From NCBI GenBank assembly GCA_900556555.1, contig USPF01000005.1, positions 1 to 50,404 of the forward strand: 50,404 nucleotides of DNA, given 5' to 3'. Shown here piece after piece: positions 17,072-27,008 of this stretch (its first letter is position 1; each line of letters starts with the position of its first letter). Under the pieces are notes generated by a model. It did not search any database and was not told the origin of the DNA. It saw only the letters and a program-made list of their open reading frames with translations. A program made the translations under genes and the position numbers. This DNA is from an uncultured Blautia sp. (lineage in GTDB: Bacteria; Bacillota; Clostridia; Lachnospirales; Lachnospiraceae).

Positions 17072-17107
17072 AGGATGTGGTGCAAAAATTCATACACACC
17101 ACATCCT
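17072..17107 (-). terminator. Rho-independent terminator after the FGGY kinase gene
   Basis: The 11-bp arms AGGATGTGGTG and CACCACATCCT are followed on the minus strand by five T. It separates the kinase transcript from the glycan operon downstream. Confidence 0.92.
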
Positions 17108-17127
17108 CGCTTTTTATTTTTATATTC

Positions 17128-18729
17128 TTATTTTAAATGTTCCACTGCTGCTCTCTCAATAGCAAGACCATCTTTGTATCTTACCATAAATTCATCAAAG
17201 CCCTGGACATCTCTTTCATCAGGCTGAACTTCTTCACCTTCCTGTCCTGCAAACACTTTGTTATTCAGGTAATCTTCCAAAGATTCTCCTTCTTCTTTAT
17301 TTACCAGATAGGATGCCAGCACTGCTATTCCCCATGCACCGCCTTCTCCTGCTGTCTCCATCACAGAAACAGGGGTATTGATTGCACCCGCAAGAAGATT
17401 CTGTCCAACACCTTTCGTCTTAAATAATCCTCCATGACCCAGAATTTTATCCAGCTTCACGCCTTCTTCTTTCAGAAGAATGTCCATACCTGTTTTTAAT
17501 GCTCCTAATGATGTAAATAAGTTTACTCTCATGAAGTTTGCAAGGTTGAACTTGCTCTCTGGTGTACGCACAAACATAGGGCGGCCTTCTTCGAAGCCTG
17601 TGATATGCTCGCCTGAGAAATAATTGTAAGCCAAAAGCCCACCGCAGTCAGCATCGCCTTCCATTGCCTTGCGATAAAGAGTGCCAAACAACTGATTCAT
17701 ATCTACTTTCATACCCATAGCTTCAGCAAATTCCTTAAACAGGTTCACCCAGGCATTTAAGTCAGAAGTACAGTTATTGCAATGCACCATAGCTACCAGA
17801 TTTCCTGTTGGTGTAGTAACAAGGTCGATTTCCGGATAAACCTTGGATAATGGTTTTTCCAGAACAACCATAGAAAATACAGAAGTACCGGCAGATACAT
17901 TTCCTGTGCGTTTTGCAATGCTGTTCGTAGCTACCATACCAGTTCCCGCATCACCTTCCGGAGGACAAAATGGAATACCTGCCTCTAATTCTCCTGTTGT
18001 ATCCAGCAGTTTCGCACCTTCTTCTGTTAATCTTCCTGCCTCTTCTCCTGCCAGAAGAACTTTAGGAAGAATCTCTTCCAGTTTCCACGGGAATCCGTAA
18101 GGTGCAGCCAGTTCATCAAATGATGCCAGGCATTTCTTATCATAACCTTTGATTTCCATATCAATAGGGAACATACCAGAACCTTCACCTACTCCAAGGA
18201 CTTTCTCCCCTGTAAGTTTCCAGTGTACATATCCCTCTAAAGTTGTCATAAAAGTGATATCTTTCACATGAGGTTCCTGGTTCAGCATTGCCTGATACAG
18301 GTGAGCAATGCTCCATCTCTGTGGAATATGATACTGAAACAATTCTGTCAGTTCTTCACTGGCTTTTTCTGTCATGGTATTTCTCCAGGTACGGAAAGGT
18401 ACCAGCAATTCTCCCTCTGCATTAAATGGCATATAACCGTGCATCATGGCACTAAATCCAATAGCCGCCATTTTTTTCACCGGAACACCATATTTTTCTT
18501 TTACGTCTCTTACCATATCCTGATAACTGTCCTGAATACCTGCCCAGATAGCTTCCTCACTGTAGGTCCAGATATTGTTCACCAGCTGATTTTCCCACTC
18601 ATGGCTTCCTGATGCAATAGGCTGGTTCTTTTCATTTACCAAAACTGCCTTAATCCTGGTGGAACCCAGTTCAATACCAAGCACTGCCTTTCCGTTTACT
18701 ATCGTACTTTTATTTGCTTCTAAACTCAT
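17128..18729 (-). CDS. FGGY-family carbohydrate kinase (ribulokinase/xylulokinase type)
   Basis: This 533-residue cytoplasmic kinase of the FGGY family phosphorylates a sugar or ketose with ATP. The N-terminal ATPase fold has [21 protein letters not shown] and the catalytic-loop region [10 protein letters not shown] follow, then the C-terminal signature [15 protein letters not shown] and GEGGAWGIA. The branch looks like the Firmicutes L-ribulokinase/xylulokinase group, but no isomerase or epimerase is adjacent, so the substrate is open. AAGGAGG precedes the ATG by 8 bases. The gene is monocistronic: a terminator follows it, and a -10 box at 18781-18786 precedes it. It may serve pentose or glycan breakdown sugars. 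Confidence 0.88.
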   Translation of the reverse strand: MSLEANKSTIVNGKAVLGIELGSTRIKAVLVNEKNQPIASGSHEWENQLVNNIWTYSEEAIWAGIQDSYQDMVRDVKEKYGVPVKKMAAIGFSAMMHGYMPFNAEGELLVPFRTWRNTMTEKASEELTELFQYHIPQRWSIAHLYQAMLNQEPHVKDITFMTTLEGYVHWKLTGEKVLGVGEGSGMFPIDMEIKGYDKKCLASFDELAAPYGFPWKLEEILPKVLLAGEEAGRLTEEGAKLLDTTGELEAGIPFCPPEGDAGTGMVATNSIAKRTGNVSAGTSVFSMVVLEKPLSKVYPEIDLVTTPTGNLVAMVHCNNCTSDLNAWVNLFKEFAEAMGMKVDMNQLFGTLYRKAMEGDADCGGLLAYNYFSGEHITGFEEGRPMFVRTPESKFNLANFMRVNLFTSLGALKTGMDILLKEEGVKLDKILGHGGLFKTKGVGQNLLAGAINTPVSVMETAGEGGAWGIAVLASYLVNKEEGESLEDYLNNKVFAGQEGEEVQPDERDVQGFDEFMVRYKDGLAIERAAVEHLK

Positions 18730-18780
18730 GTAGACAACCTCCTTGATTACACATGTTCTTTACGTGTTCTTCTATCTACT

Positions 18781-18786
18781 ATTATA
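18781..18786 (-). promoter_or_regulatory. -10 box of the FGGY kinase promoter
   Basis: TATAAT on the minus strand lies about 50 bases before the start codon. No good -35 is present, which suggests a regulated promoter. The stretch just upstream (TTACAA and CGTACAA close together) resembles half-sites of GntR/AraR-type repressors; this likeness is weak. Confidence 0.4.
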
Positions 18787-18807
18787 CATACTTGTACGGT
18801 TGTAACG

Positions 18808-20148
18808 CTACTTGTTTTTTTGCAGGAAATTTCTATATAGAATACATCCTATCACTGCTGCTGCCAGTTCTGCTATTGGGAATGTAATCCAGACACCATA
18901 AATACCCCAAATTCTAGACAGTACCATAGACAGGGGAATAATAATTAGTAACTGACGAAGAAGAGAAACAATAAGTGACTGAACGCCCATTCCCAATGCT
19001 TCAAACGCCCCTGACAGCACACATCCTACCGTGGAAACCAAAAAGCCTGCAGCAATCATACGCAACATAGGCACCCCAATTGACAACATTTCTCTATTAG
19101 CATCAAATAACTTCATAATACTCTGTGGAAAGGCCATAAACAGTACTGTTCCTATTGCCATAATCACACCTGCTGCCTCTAAACTGGCTATTAATGTCTC
19201 TTTCATCCGCTTCTTGTTCCCTGCACCATAATTATAACTCATAATCGGCCTCATACCCTGAATCACTCCATTGGCAGGCATATATACAAAGGTCTGTATC
19301 TTAATATATAGACCAAACACTGCTATTGCGGTAGCCTGAAAAGCAGCCAATACAGAATTCAAAGCAGCCACCAATACAGACGGCAGGGACATCATGATTG
19401 CCGATGGAATTCCTACAGCATATAGTTTACATAACATACTTTTCTTTATGCGGAATCCTTTGAGACAGATGCGGACTGACGTGCATTTTTTTAGGAAAAA
19501 TACCATTGATAAAACAGCCGCAAAAATCTGGGATGCTACAGTAGCAATAGCCGCCCCCTGGACTCCCATTGCCGGAATTCCGAACCAGCCAAAAATGAAG
19601 ACCGGATCCAGAACAATATTTAGCATAGCTCCTACGCCCTGAAAAATCATGGGCAAAATCATGCTTCCTGTTGCCTGAAACAATTTTTCTGCATATAAAT
19701 GATACATACTTCCGATGCTGAAACACAGAACTATCTGTGTATATTCACGACTCATTTTATACACCTGGGGATTGTTGGTAAAACCCTGCAAAAAAGGCCC
19801 TGTCACAAAAACCCCCATAAGAACAAATAGCAGCCAGTGAATGCCGCTCAACAAAAAACCATGAGTAGCCGCTGAAGTCACTTCCTTCTCATCTTTTGCT
19901 CCTAATGCCCTTGCCACACAGGCATTTAATCCGATTCCAAATCCACAGGACACTGCTATAATAAGGTTCTGCAGAGGAAATGCGATTGATACTGCGGTCA
20001 GGGCATCTTCGCTTACCCTCGCCACATACATACTATCCACAATATTGTATAAAGCCTGTATCAACATGGAAATCATAGGCGGCACAGACATGGAAATCAA
20101 AAGGGGCATGACCTTTTTCGTTCCCATAATATTTTCACTTTTTTCCAT
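18808..20148 (-). CDS. MATE-family efflux transporter
   Basis: This 446-residue inner-membrane protein has about twelve helices in two homologous halves, typical of MATE exporters that expel drugs or metabolites using Na+ or H+. It begins IMGTKKVMPLLISMSVPPM and has the family segment QALYNIVDSMYVARVSEDALTAVS in the first helices. AGAGGT precedes the ATG. Its promoter at 20185-20213 is close to consensus. It is divergent from the MFS gene. The substrate cannot be predicted. Confidence 0.92.
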   Translation of the reverse strand: MEKSENIMGTKKVMPLLISMSVPPMISMLIQALYNIVDSMYVARVSEDALTAVSIAFPLQNLIIAVSCGFGIGLNACVARALGAKDEKEVTSAATHGFLLSGIHWLLFVLMGVFVTGPFLQGFTNNPQVYKMSREYTQIVLCFSIGSMYHLYAEKLFQATGSMILPMIFQGVGAMLNIVLDPVFIFGWFGIPAMGVQGAAIATVASQIFAAVLSMVFFLKKCTSVRICLKGFRIKKSMLCKLYAVGIPSAIMMSLPSVLVAALNSVLAAFQATAIAVFGLYIKIQTFVYMPANGVIQGMRPIMSYNYGAGNKKRMKETLIASLEAAGVIMAIGTVLFMAFPQSIMKLFDANREMLSIGVPMLRMIAAGFLVSTVGCVLSGAFEALGMGVQSLIVSLLRQLLIIIPLSMVLSRIWGIYGVWITFPIAELAAAVIGCILYRNFLQKNK

Positions 20149-20184
20149 TTCTTATACCTCTTTTCCATATTTTTCACTTTATAA

Positions 20185-20213
20185 AGGATAGTCATTCTAA
20201 CGAATTTTGTCAA
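20185..20213 (-). promoter_or_regulatory. Sigma-A promoter of the MATE gene
   Basis: On the minus strand there is TTGACA (20208-20213), a 17-base spacer, and TATCCT (20185-20190), about 36 bases before the start codon. Confidence 0.7.
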
Positions 20214-20307
20214 TTAAATTTATGTTTTATATCCCTTTACAAGACCTTCTTTTTATCTTAGACTATAAAAGATTTTGTATAAAAATGTAAGAAAGGATGT
20301 TATATCA

Positions 20308-21495
20308 TTGTTTAAAGACAAAAATCAAAACAAACAATTTTTATGCAGCTACGGTGTGTTCATCATAAATGGTATGCTTGCACTGTCCATAGGCTCTCTT
20401 CTGCCTTTTATCCGTGATTCTCTTGGATTACAGTATGCATTCTGTGGTATGATTGTCAGCCTGCATTCCATTGGAAATCTGATTTCAGGTTTTGCTTCCG
20501 GTGCATTAGCTGCTGTATGGGGAAGAAAAAAAAGCATTTTGTTTTTTAATTCTTTCTTTGCAATCTCCTATTTTCTGATTATTTTTTCAGATAATCATTT
20601 CCTGTTGGCACTGTCCTTTTTCTTAACCGGAATGGCTCGTGGTGCTACCAGTAATTTCTGTAATGCCTCTATTAATGAACTGGCTCCAGGAAAAGCATCG
20701 ATTCTCAATGGCCTCCATGCCATGTTTGCCATTGGTGCATTTTCTTTTCCTCTTCTGTTGCTGGCACTTACAAAAGCTAATCCTGAAAACTGGATCTATG
20801 CCTGCTATTTCATGTTAGCAATGGGGATTTTAAGCTGGATCATGTACTTTATCATTCCTGTTTCTAAAGAATCCGTTGCAAAAGAAAAGAAAGAAAAACC
20901 AGCTTCTGATTTTTCCTTCTTTAAAGAGCCTCTGTTTTATCTCTGCACCTTAACTCTTTTCTTCTACCTCTGTGCAGAACAAGGCGTTATTGGATGGATG
21001 ATTACATATTTTAAAGATACTGGATTATTGCCGGAATCTCTGTCTCAGGCAACAGCAAGTGTTCTCTGGATTATGATCCTGGCAGGAAGACTATTAACTG
21101 CATGGTTGTCCACAAAATTCCAGAAAGAATGGCTTCTTTTGATCATGGCTTTTGGTATTGTAGGCTTTTTCCTGATGCTGCTGCTCAGTTCCACAACACC
21201 TTTGATTCTCTTTGGTATTATGGGATTTGGATTCAGTATGGCAGGCCTTTATCCCACAACTGTTTCCTTCGCAGGAAGCATTATCCAGAAATATGCTCTG
21301 GCATGGAGCTTCATCCTGACTATCGCAAGTCTCGGTGCAATTATCATGCCTTCTATTATCGGTAAAATCGCAGAAACTGCTGGTATTTACTATGGTATGC
21401 AGTCCATTATCGCAGTTGTAGTCATTGACTTTATCTGCGTTGTAATGTTGGTTGCATATATTCGAAAATTAAGAAAAAATAAGATTCCTGTATAA
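20308..21495 (+). CDS. Major facilitator superfamily transporter
   Basis: This 395-residue, twelve-helix MFS permease has the loop 2-3 motif as WGRKKS after GFASGALAA. I place the start at TTG 20308-20310 because AAAGGA lies 10 bases upstream; an in-frame TTG 11 codons earlier lacks a ribosome site. The overall layout is like the FucP/sugar-permease side of the superfamily, but the substrate is unknown. It is the only plus-strand gene in the first 33 kb and is transcribed away from the MATE gene. Confidence 0.88.
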   Translation: MFKDKNQNKQFLCSYGVFIINGMLALSIGSLLPFIRDSLGLQYAFCGMIVSLHSIGNLISGFASGALAAVWGRKKSILFFNSFFAISYFLIIFSDNHFLLALSFFLTGMARGATSNFCNASINELAPGKASILNGLHAMFAIGAFSFPLLLLALTKANPENWIYACYFMLAMGILSWIMYFIIPVSKESVAKEKKEKPASDFSFFKEPLFYLCTLTLFFYLCAEQGVIGWMITYFKDTGLLPESLSQATASVLWIMILAGRLLTAWLSTKFQKEWLLLIMAFGIVGFFLMLLLSSTTPLILFGIMGFGFSMAGLYPTTVSFAGSIIQKYALAWSFILTIASLGAIIMPSIIGKIAETAGIYYGMQSIIAVVVIDFICVVMLVAYIRKLRKNKIPV

Positions 21496-21497
21496 GT

Positions 21498-21550
21498 AAA
21501 AGGGGACTGCCGCTTTACGATGTATTAATCGTTAAAGTGACAGCCCCTTT
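21498..21550. terminator. Imperfect hairpin between convergent MFS and YitT genes
   Basis: AAAAGGGG and CCCCTTT form the base, and CTTTACGAT/ATCGTTAAAG the top, with small mismatches between them. It lies between two convergent stop codons and probably serves both strands. Confidence 0.75.
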
Positions 21551-21602
21551 ATATTTGCAAACACTCAAGAATTTCTTCTACAAACCTATCACATTTTCTG
21601 TT

Positions 21603-22475
21603 TCAAATTTTAGGGCGATACCGCATATCACTGACCGTATAAACGGTAATAAAAGCCTCTGGATCAGTATGATTAATAAAATTCATCAATTGCTGATATT
21701 CACTTTTGTTGACAATCGTGATGATTTCTCTATGCTTCTCCATGTGATATGCTCCAAATGCTTCATAGATTGTTGCCCCGCTGTGCAATTCATTAAGAAT
21801 ATACTGACGGAGCTCTTCTTCTTTTTTGGTGATAATACACACACGACGCTTTAGGTTTTGTCCAAATATAAAATAATCCAAAATCATTCCATTAAAAAAA
21901 GTGCCGATTACACTGAGCACAACTATTTTCTTATCATAAACCAAAGCAGAAGACAACGAAATCACCATACCTGCCAGCGACATTGCACGGCCAAGTTCCA
22001 TGTGCAGATATTTATTCATAATCTTAGCCACAATATCAAGCCCGCCGGAAGAAGCATTCTGGTTAAATAAAATACTAAGTCCGAAACTTACCACCAGAAT
22101 ATAGGAAAGAACATCTAACTCTGGGCTGCCTGTCATGGACTGATAGTCTGGCAATATTTTTTCATACAAAGCAAGAAAAGCCGGCAATAAAATGCTGGTA
22201 TATACCGTTTTTGCACCAAATGCTTTTCCACAGGTCAGAAATCCTACAATCAGAAGAAGTACATTTAAAATCATGGTAATTGCAGAAATCGGCAATGGAA
22301 CAAAATTGGATAATACCATAGATAAACCTGCGATACTGCTAACAGAAGCCTGGCTGGGTATCAGGAAAAAGAATACGGCTGCTGAAACAATCGCTACGCC
22401 TACGGTTAAAATCATTCCTTCTTTCAGCCAGTTTATGGTTGTGTTTTTCTGTATTTTTTTTGTACTCATGCTCAT
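21603..22475 (-). CDS. YitT-family membrane protein with C-terminal DUF2179 domain
   Basis: This 290-residue protein has five or six N-terminal helices (YitT/DUF161) and a soluble C-terminal DUF2179 domain of about 80 residues beginning near RRVCIITKKEEEL. Such proteins are widespread in Firmicutes and poorly understood; several are proposed transporters. AGGAAA is 8 bases before the ATG. It starts 4 bases after the GNAT gene stop codon, so the two are cotranscribed. Confidence 0.9.
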   Translation of the reverse strand: MSMSTKKIQKNTTINWLKEGMILTVGVAIVSAAVFFFLIPSQASVSSIAGLSMVLSNFVPLPISAITMILNVLLLIVGFLTCGKAFGAKTVYTSILLPAFLALYEKILPDYQSMTGSPELDVLSYILVVSFGLSILFNQNASSGGLDIVAKIMNKYLHMELGRAMSLAGMVISLSSALVYDKKIVVLSVIGTFFNGMILDYFIFGQNLKRRVCIITKKEEELRQYILNELHSGATIYEAFGAYHMEKHREIITIVNKSEYQQLMNFINHTDPEAFITVYTVSDMRYRPKI

Positions 22476-22479
22476 CTGC

Positions 22480-23034
22480 TCACTTTCCTTTTTGTGTAAA
22501 CGAAATCCATTGTTCCTTTGTCATAATATTCGTATGACCGATTCGTACTTCATTCAATAATGGTACCGGTACATCAGCACAGGTATGGTGATAAACAAAT
22601 CCAACTTTTTCCTGTACTCGTTTTGATTTGTCATTACCGTCATAATATCCGCACCATATTGTTGACATTTTAAGGTCTTCAAAGCCATAGCGTATCAATT
22701 CTTTTGCTGCCTCAGGCATATACCCTCTTCCCCAAAACGGCTTGCCAAGCCAGTAGCCCAACTCACATTCATCCTCTTTATCTGTCATATCAGTATAACC
22801 TTTCAGTTTCAGTTCGATTGCTCCTATGGCAATGTTATTGTCTTTTTCACAAATTGCATAACATTCCTTGCTATTGAAAACATTCTTAATGACATCTAAG
22901 CTTTCTTCCATACTTTTATGTGGCGGCCATCCGGCAATTGGACCTACATCTGGGTCTTTTGCGTATTCAAATAAACTTTGGGCATCGGATTCTTCCCAAG
23001 GACGTAATATTAATCTCTCCGTTTTCAGTATCAT
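22480..23034 (-). CDS. GNAT-family acetyltransferase (RimJ/RimL type)
   Basis: This 184-residue acetyl-CoA-dependent N-acetyltransferase has the RimJ/RimL start ILKTERLILRPWEESDA and the acetyl-CoA region ELGYWLGKPFWGRGYMPEAAKEL. The acceptor could be a protein N-terminus or a small amine; it is not predictable. A GGAGGG site precedes the ATG. It is first in a two-gene unit with the YitT gene. Confidence 0.9.
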   Translation of the reverse strand: MILKTERLILRPWEESDAQSLFEYAKDPDVGPIAGWPPHKSMEESLDVIKNVFNSKECYAICEKDNNIAIGAIELKLKGYTDMTDKEDECELGYWLGKPFWGRGYMPEAAKELIRYGFEDLKMSTIWCGYYDGNDKSKRVQEKVGFVYHHTCADVPVPLLNEVRIGHTNIMTKEQWISFTQKGK

Positions 23035-23270
23035 AATCTATCCCTCCAAAATCTTGCTTTTAATGATCTATAGGTTATTCTAACATCATTAGAACCATAT
23101 CCGTTTACTCATAATGTGAAAACCCTACAGACTGAAATTCTTAATTCTTTTTGAAAGCTTCCCCCTAAACAAATTCAATAATACTCTCTTTTTTATTTCA
23201 ATATTTTACCATGATTTTCTACAAAACTCTATTTTTATCTCTGTAATTCTTAATAAACTACTTCCAGATA
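23035..23270. other. Intergenic stretch upstream of the GNAT gene
   Basis: This A/T-rich stretch lies between the GNAT start and the guaA terminator. I see no coding frame with a ribosome site, no RNA gene and no convincing promoter pair, although the GNAT promoter must lie here. Confidence 0.6.
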
Positions 23271-23313
23271 AATAAAATGACCCCGACAGTCCGGAAAATC
23301 CAGACCATCAAGG
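23271..23313 (-). terminator. guaA terminator
   Basis: A 15-bp stem including G-U pairs (arms 23281-23295 and 23299-23313, loop of 3) is followed on the minus strand by TTTTATTT. It lies about 90 bases after the guaA stop codon. Confidence 0.85.
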
Positions 23314-23403
23314 CCGTTCTTTATTTTAACTTGTATATCATGTGTTCACATGAATCTTTATTATTTTATCACTGATTGAAGATTTTGCTCTGAAATAACC
23401 AAC

Positions 23404-24948
23404 TTATTCCAGTTCGATCGTCGCAGGCGGTTTTCCTGTACAATCGTATAAGACTCTATTCACATGTTTTACTTCATTTACAATTCTGCTGGTTGTCTTC
23501 CCAATAACTTCCCATGGAATATCAGCACTTTCGGCAGTCATAAAATCGGTGGTTGTGACGGCTCTCAGTGCTACTGCATAGTCATAAGTTCTCTCATCAC
23601 CCATAACACCTACAGAACGCATATTGGTAAGAGCCGCAAAATACTGGCCAAGCTCTTTATCAAGACCAGCCTTGGCGATTTCTTCTCTCCAGATTGCATC
23701 TGCATCCTGAACCATGCGTACTTTTTCTGCTGTTACCTCTCCGATGATACGCACTCCAAGTCCCGGTCCAGGGAAGGGCTGACGAAATACCAAATACTCA
23801 GGAATACCCATTTCAAGCCCCGCCTGACGCACTTCGTCTTTAAACAGATTTCGCAGAGGCTCAACAATCTCTTTGAAATCAACATAATCCGGCAGACCGC
23901 CTACATTGTGGTGGGATTTGATTACTGTAGACTCTCCGCCTACACCGCTTTCTACTACATCAGGATAAATGGTCCCCTGCACTAAGAAGTCCACGGCACC
24001 GATTTTCTTTGCTTCTTCCTCAAAGACACGGATAAATTCTTCACCAATAATCTTACGTTTTTTCTCAGGTTCTTCCACACCTTTCAGTTTTTCATAGAAT
24101 CTCTCCTGAGCATTTACACGAATGAAGTTCAAATCATAAGAACCATCTGGACCGAAAACAGCCTCCACCTCATCACCTTCGTTTTTACGAAGAAGACCGT
24201 GATCTACAAACACACAGGTAAGCTGGTTTCCAACTGCCTTTGACATCATAACTGCTGCTACAGAGGAATCAACACCACCTGAAAGTGCACAGAGAACTTT
24301 TCCGTTCCCTACTTTTTGGCGGATTGCAGCAATGGACTCTTCCACAAAGGAATCCATCTTCCAGTCACCGGAACAATGACAAATATTATATACAAAGTTG
24401 GAAAGCATGGTCTTTCCTTCCTGTGTGTGAAGTACTTCTGGATGGAACTGAGTCGCATACAGATTTTTTTCTGCATTTTCTACAGCCGCTGCTGGGCAGT
24501 CACTGGTATGTGCACAAACCTCAAATCCAGGGGCCACTTGAGAAATATAGTCATTGTGACTCATCCAGCAGATGGTTTTTTCTGATACGTTCTGGAAAAG
24601 TTTAGAATTCTGATTAACAGACACTTCAATTTTTCCATATTCTCTAACAGGAGCTTTTTCTACCTTGCCACCCAAAAGATGCATCATAAGCTGAGAACCA
24701 TAACAGATACCAAGAACCGGAATTCCTAACTGGAAAATTTCTTCTGAATAGGTCGGAGAATCCGGAAGATAAACGCTGTTTGGACCTCCGGTGAAAATAA
24801 TTCCCTTTGGCTGAATTTCTTTGATTTTTTCAATATCTGTTTTATAAGAATAAATTTCGCAATATACATTACACTCACGTACACGCCTTGCAATCAATTG
24901 ATTATACTGACCGCCAAAGTCCAGTACTATAACAGTTTCTCTTTTCAA
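23404..24948 (-). CDS. guaA: GMP synthase (glutamine-hydrolysing)
   Basis: This 514-residue cytoplasmic enzyme converts XMP to GMP with ATP and glutamine, the last step of guanine nucleotide synthesis. The glutamine amidotransferase domain has Cys82 in LGICYGSQ and the His/Glu pair in QFHPEV. The ATP pyrophosphatase domain has the SGGVDSS loop. The C-terminal dimerisation domain ends in the typical PPATIELE. I start it at TTG 24946-24948, which has AGGAGG 8 bases upstream and gives the usual N-terminus (M)[13 protein letters not shown]; upstream codons lack support. It has a strong promoter at 25058-25086 and a leader of about 100 bases without a recognisable purine riboswitch. Confidence 0.97.
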   Translation of the reverse strand: MKRETVIVLDFGGQYNQLIARRVRECNVYCEIYSYKTDIEKIKEIQPKGIIFTGGPNSVYLPDSPTYSEEIFQLGIPVLGICYGSQLMMHLLGGKVEKAPVREYGKIEVSVNQNSKLFQNVSEKTICWMSHNDYISQVAPGFEVCAHTSDCPAAAVENAEKNLYATQFHPEVLHTQEGKTMLSNFVYNICHCSGDWKMDSFVEESIAAIRQKVGNGKVLCALSGGVDSSVAAVMMSKAVGNQLTCVFVDHGLLRKNEGDEVEAVFGPDGSYDLNFIRVNAQERFYEKLKGVEEPEKKRKIIGEEFIRVFEEEAKKIGAVDFLVQGTIYPDVVESGVGGESTVIKSHHNVGGLPDYVDFKEIVEPLRNLFKDEVRQAGLEMGIPEYLVFRQPFPGPGLGVRIIGEVTAEKVRMVQDADAIWREEIAKAGLDKELGQYFAALTNMRSVGVMGDERTYDYAVALRAVTTTDFMTAESADIPWEVIGKTTSRIVNEVKHVNRVLYDCTGKPPATIELE

Positions 24949-25057
24949 AGAGGTATCCTCCTGTTCATTTTTTATTTTATTATTTCCTATGAAACTTCTG
25001 CCATTTCTGCAAATCATGATGTTTTTTCAGCATAGCTTCATAAAAAAGATAGCTTAA

Positions 25058-25086
25058 ATTATAAAATACGATTTCTTGATTTTCAA
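25058..25086 (-). promoter_or_regulatory. guaA: Strong sigma-A promoter of guaA
   Basis: On the minus strand there is TTGAAA (25081-25086), exactly 17 bases, then TATAAT (25058-25063). Confidence 0.88.
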
Positions 25087-25163
25087 GAAAAATCTATTCG
25101 TGAAATTTGCTGAAATATGAAGCTGATTCCCCTGATTTTTGCATCTGTATCTTTTATCAAAGC

Positions 25164-26045
25164 CTAAATCGGATTCACATGAACCATACAATGTTTCACT
25201 AATGGGAATTCCTTTTCTATCTGATCATGTACCTGCTGTGCAATCTCATGCCCCTCTCTAAGAGTCAGATTACCATCTGCTGAAATTTCAATATCAACAT
25301 AGATTTTGGCACCGAAAAGCCGTGTCCGTAACAAATCTACATTCTGAACACCTTTCTGACTCAGAATTACCTGACGCATCTTCTGTTCTACTTCTTCATC
25401 ACAAGATTTATCTACCATTTTATCTACTGCATCTTTAAAAATATCATAAGCCGCTTTTACAATAAAAATACAGATAACCACACTTGCCAGAGGATCAAGC
25501 ACCGGAACACCCATTCTTGCTCCAAGAATACCAATAAATGCACCTATAGATGAAAGTGCATCGGAACGGTGATGCCATGCATCTGCCATCAAAGCACCTG
25601 AGTTTGTCTTCTTCGCCGCAGCCCTTGTGTACCAAAACATCCATTCTTTCACCCCGATAGATGCAACAGCAGCAATCAGGGCAATCATTCCAGGAACTTC
25701 TTTTTCTCCTGCTGTTCCCTGCAAAATCACATTCAAACCATTGAGTCCTATACCAATTCCTGTCACGCAGAGTACCACTGAAAGCAAAATCGCAGCTACA
25801 CACTCCATTCGGTCGTGTCCATATTGATGATTATCATCAGATTGCTTACTGGCAATATTCACACCAAGGATTACCACTATCGTACTAAATACATCCGATG
25901 CAGAATGTACGGCATCCGAAATCATAGCTCCTGAATGTCCTATAATACCTGCCAGCAATTTAAACAGCGATAAAATTACATTCCATGCAATACTTACAGC
26001 CGAGACTCGAAGTGCTACCTTCTTTATATCCTGTTCTTCTTTCAT
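25164..26045 (-). CDS. Cation diffusion facilitator metal exporter under NiCo riboswitch control
   Basis: This 293-residue CDF protein has six helices and a C-terminal cytoplasmic dimer domain. It expels divalent metal from the cytoplasm in exchange for protons. The transport site is likely H47-x3-D51 (helix 2) and H158-x3-D162 (helix 5). I start it at the ATG at 26043-26045, which has AAGGAAG 6 bases upstream; the frame is open 22 codons further without support. The leader contains a NiCo (czcD) riboswitch and terminator, which makes Co2+/Ni2+, or Fe2+ as later work on this riboswitch class argued, the probable exported metal. The length is normal for the family. Confidence 0.93.
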   Translation of the reverse strand: MKEEQDIKKVALRVSAVSIAWNVILSLFKLLAGIIGHSGAMISDAVHSASDVFSTIVVILGVNIASKQSDDNHQYGHDRMECVAAILLSVVLCVTGIGIGLNGLNVILQGTAGEKEVPGMIALIAAVASIGVKEWMFWYTRAAAKKTNSGALMADAWHHRSDALSSIGAFIGILGARMGVPVLDPLASVVICIFIVKAAYDIFKDAVDKMVDKSCDEEVEQKMRQVILSQKGVQNVDLLRTRLFGAKIYVDIEISADGNLTLREGHEIAQQVHDQIEKEFPLVKHCMVHVNPI

Positions 26046-26110
26046 TACTATCTTCCTTTCTGAATATTTCCAGTGAAATCTAAAACAGACAATAGAACCC
26101 TTTTCAAACA

Positions 26111-26211
26111 AAAAAACACCTGAAGGGCAATGGATATTACTGTCCCACAGATGTCATATGTTCATCCGCTGTCACATACGTGACCCGGCACCGGCTTCGG
26201 CCTGCTCAGTT
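26111..26211 (-). promoter_or_regulatory. NiCo (czcD) riboswitch with intrinsic terminator
   Basis: Read on the minus strand, the leader carries the recognisable NiCo aptamer core: CTGAGCAGGC near the 5' end, GTGCCGGGT, a CGGATG/CATCTG stem, and CATCTGTGGGACAGT at the 3' end (aptamer about 26139-26211). The CATCTG strand (26148-26153) can instead pair with CAGGTG (26117-26122) just before a T7 run, forming a terminator. The two folds exclude each other, so metal binding should prevent termination and turn the exporter on. The motif is recognised from memory of the family; a covariance-model search would confirm it. Confidence 0.9.
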
Positions 26212-26244
26212 TTTCTCTGAAATTTTAATCTTTGAATTTTTGTT

Positions 26245-26273
26245 ATTTTATGCGAAACTTTCCCGTTTGTCAA
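26245..26273 (-). promoter_or_regulatory. Sigma-A promoter of the riboswitch-CDF transcript
   Basis: On the minus strand there is TTGACA (26268-26273), 17 bases, then TAAAAT (26245-26250). It is placed correctly to start transcription about 25 bases before the aptamer. Confidence 0.85.
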
Positions 26274-26301
26274 TAGTTCAGCCTTGTACTTTTAAAAAAC
26301 A

Positions 26302-26979
26302 TCATTCAGTTCCATTCTCCTCTTCAATCTCTATTCCAAGCCTTTTTGCTAAATCTACAGCTTGAAAAAGATTCACTTTCATTCCTTTTAGCTCACTCAT
26401 ATTATCGGATATTATGATTCCTTCAATATTGCAACTGGAAAAGTTCATATCTTTTAAAGATGTTTTAAAAAATTCTGCCTTTTGAAAGCATACATTCATC
26501 CAATCTGTATTAGTAAATTTACATTGACTGAATCCAGCCTCTGTAAAATCAGTATGGTTTCCCATGATATAACTCATGCGGCTGGCATCAAATCCTGCTC
26601 CCGTAAAATATCCATCTGTAAATGAAACATGCTGCATGGTGCATCCATAAAAATCTGCTTTTTCTCCTTTACAGTTCTCAAATGCACACTGCTTAAAAAC
26701 TGCATCGCTAAAACTGGTATTGTAAAAATTGCAGTTTATAAATTTACAATCTGTAAACCATGTACGGTCAAAATAACATCCCATTAACTTACAGTTGATA
26801 AAAACACTCTGCCGGAACCGGATTTCTTTCCCATCAAATTTTGTAAGAAAAATCCCTTCAAATCTCTTGTTCACAATATCTGTTTCTTCCCGCTGTGCTT
26901 CTTCCAATAAGTCTATAGAATCTGCCACCTGTGTTAAATTCATAGGAATACTTGGCTTTTTAAAATTTTTCTTATTCAT
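26302..26979 (-). CDS. Pentapeptide-repeat protein, Qnr-like
   Basis: This 225-residue protein consists mainly of pentapeptide repeats, seen from about residue 55 to 180 as a regular F/L/M every five positions (CKFINCNFYN, ADFYGCTMQ, TDFTEAGFSQCKFTN). This predicts a right-handed quadrilateral beta-helix. The end, GMKVNLFQAVDLAKRLGIEI, resembles the C-terminal helix of Qnr/MfpA proteins, which protect DNA gyrase and topoisomerase IV. The length is close to Qnr (about 218 residues). It starts 29 bases after the MATE gene stop codon, so it is likely cotranscribed with a possible drug exporter. Gyrase protection is inference; many pentapeptide proteins have other or unknown roles. Confidence 0.85.
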   Translation of the reverse strand: MNKKNFKKPSIPMNLTQVADSIDLLEEAQREETDIVNKRFEGIFLTKFDGKEIRFRQSVFINCKLMGCYFDRTWFTDCKFINCNFYNTSFSDAVFKQCAFENCKGEKADFYGCTMQHVSFTDGYFTGAGFDASRMSYIMGNHTDFTEAGFSQCKFTNTDWMNVCFQKAEFFKTSLKDMNFSSCNIEGIIISDNMSELKGMKVNLFQAVDLAKRLGIEIEEENGTE

Positions 26980-27008
26980 ATTTTCTCTCTCAATTTTCTG
27001 TATTTACC

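Noticed and set aside
18787..18800. AraR operator in front of the FGGY kinase gene
   Set aside because: Only one half resembles the AraR site; the second half is not the expected inverted repeat, so it is mentioned only as a weak likeness.
24949..25057. Purine riboswitch in the guaA leader
   Set aside because: The leader of about 100 bases from a good promoter contains no purine aptamer core (no conserved junction bases or paired loop sequences), and no terminator precedes the start codon.
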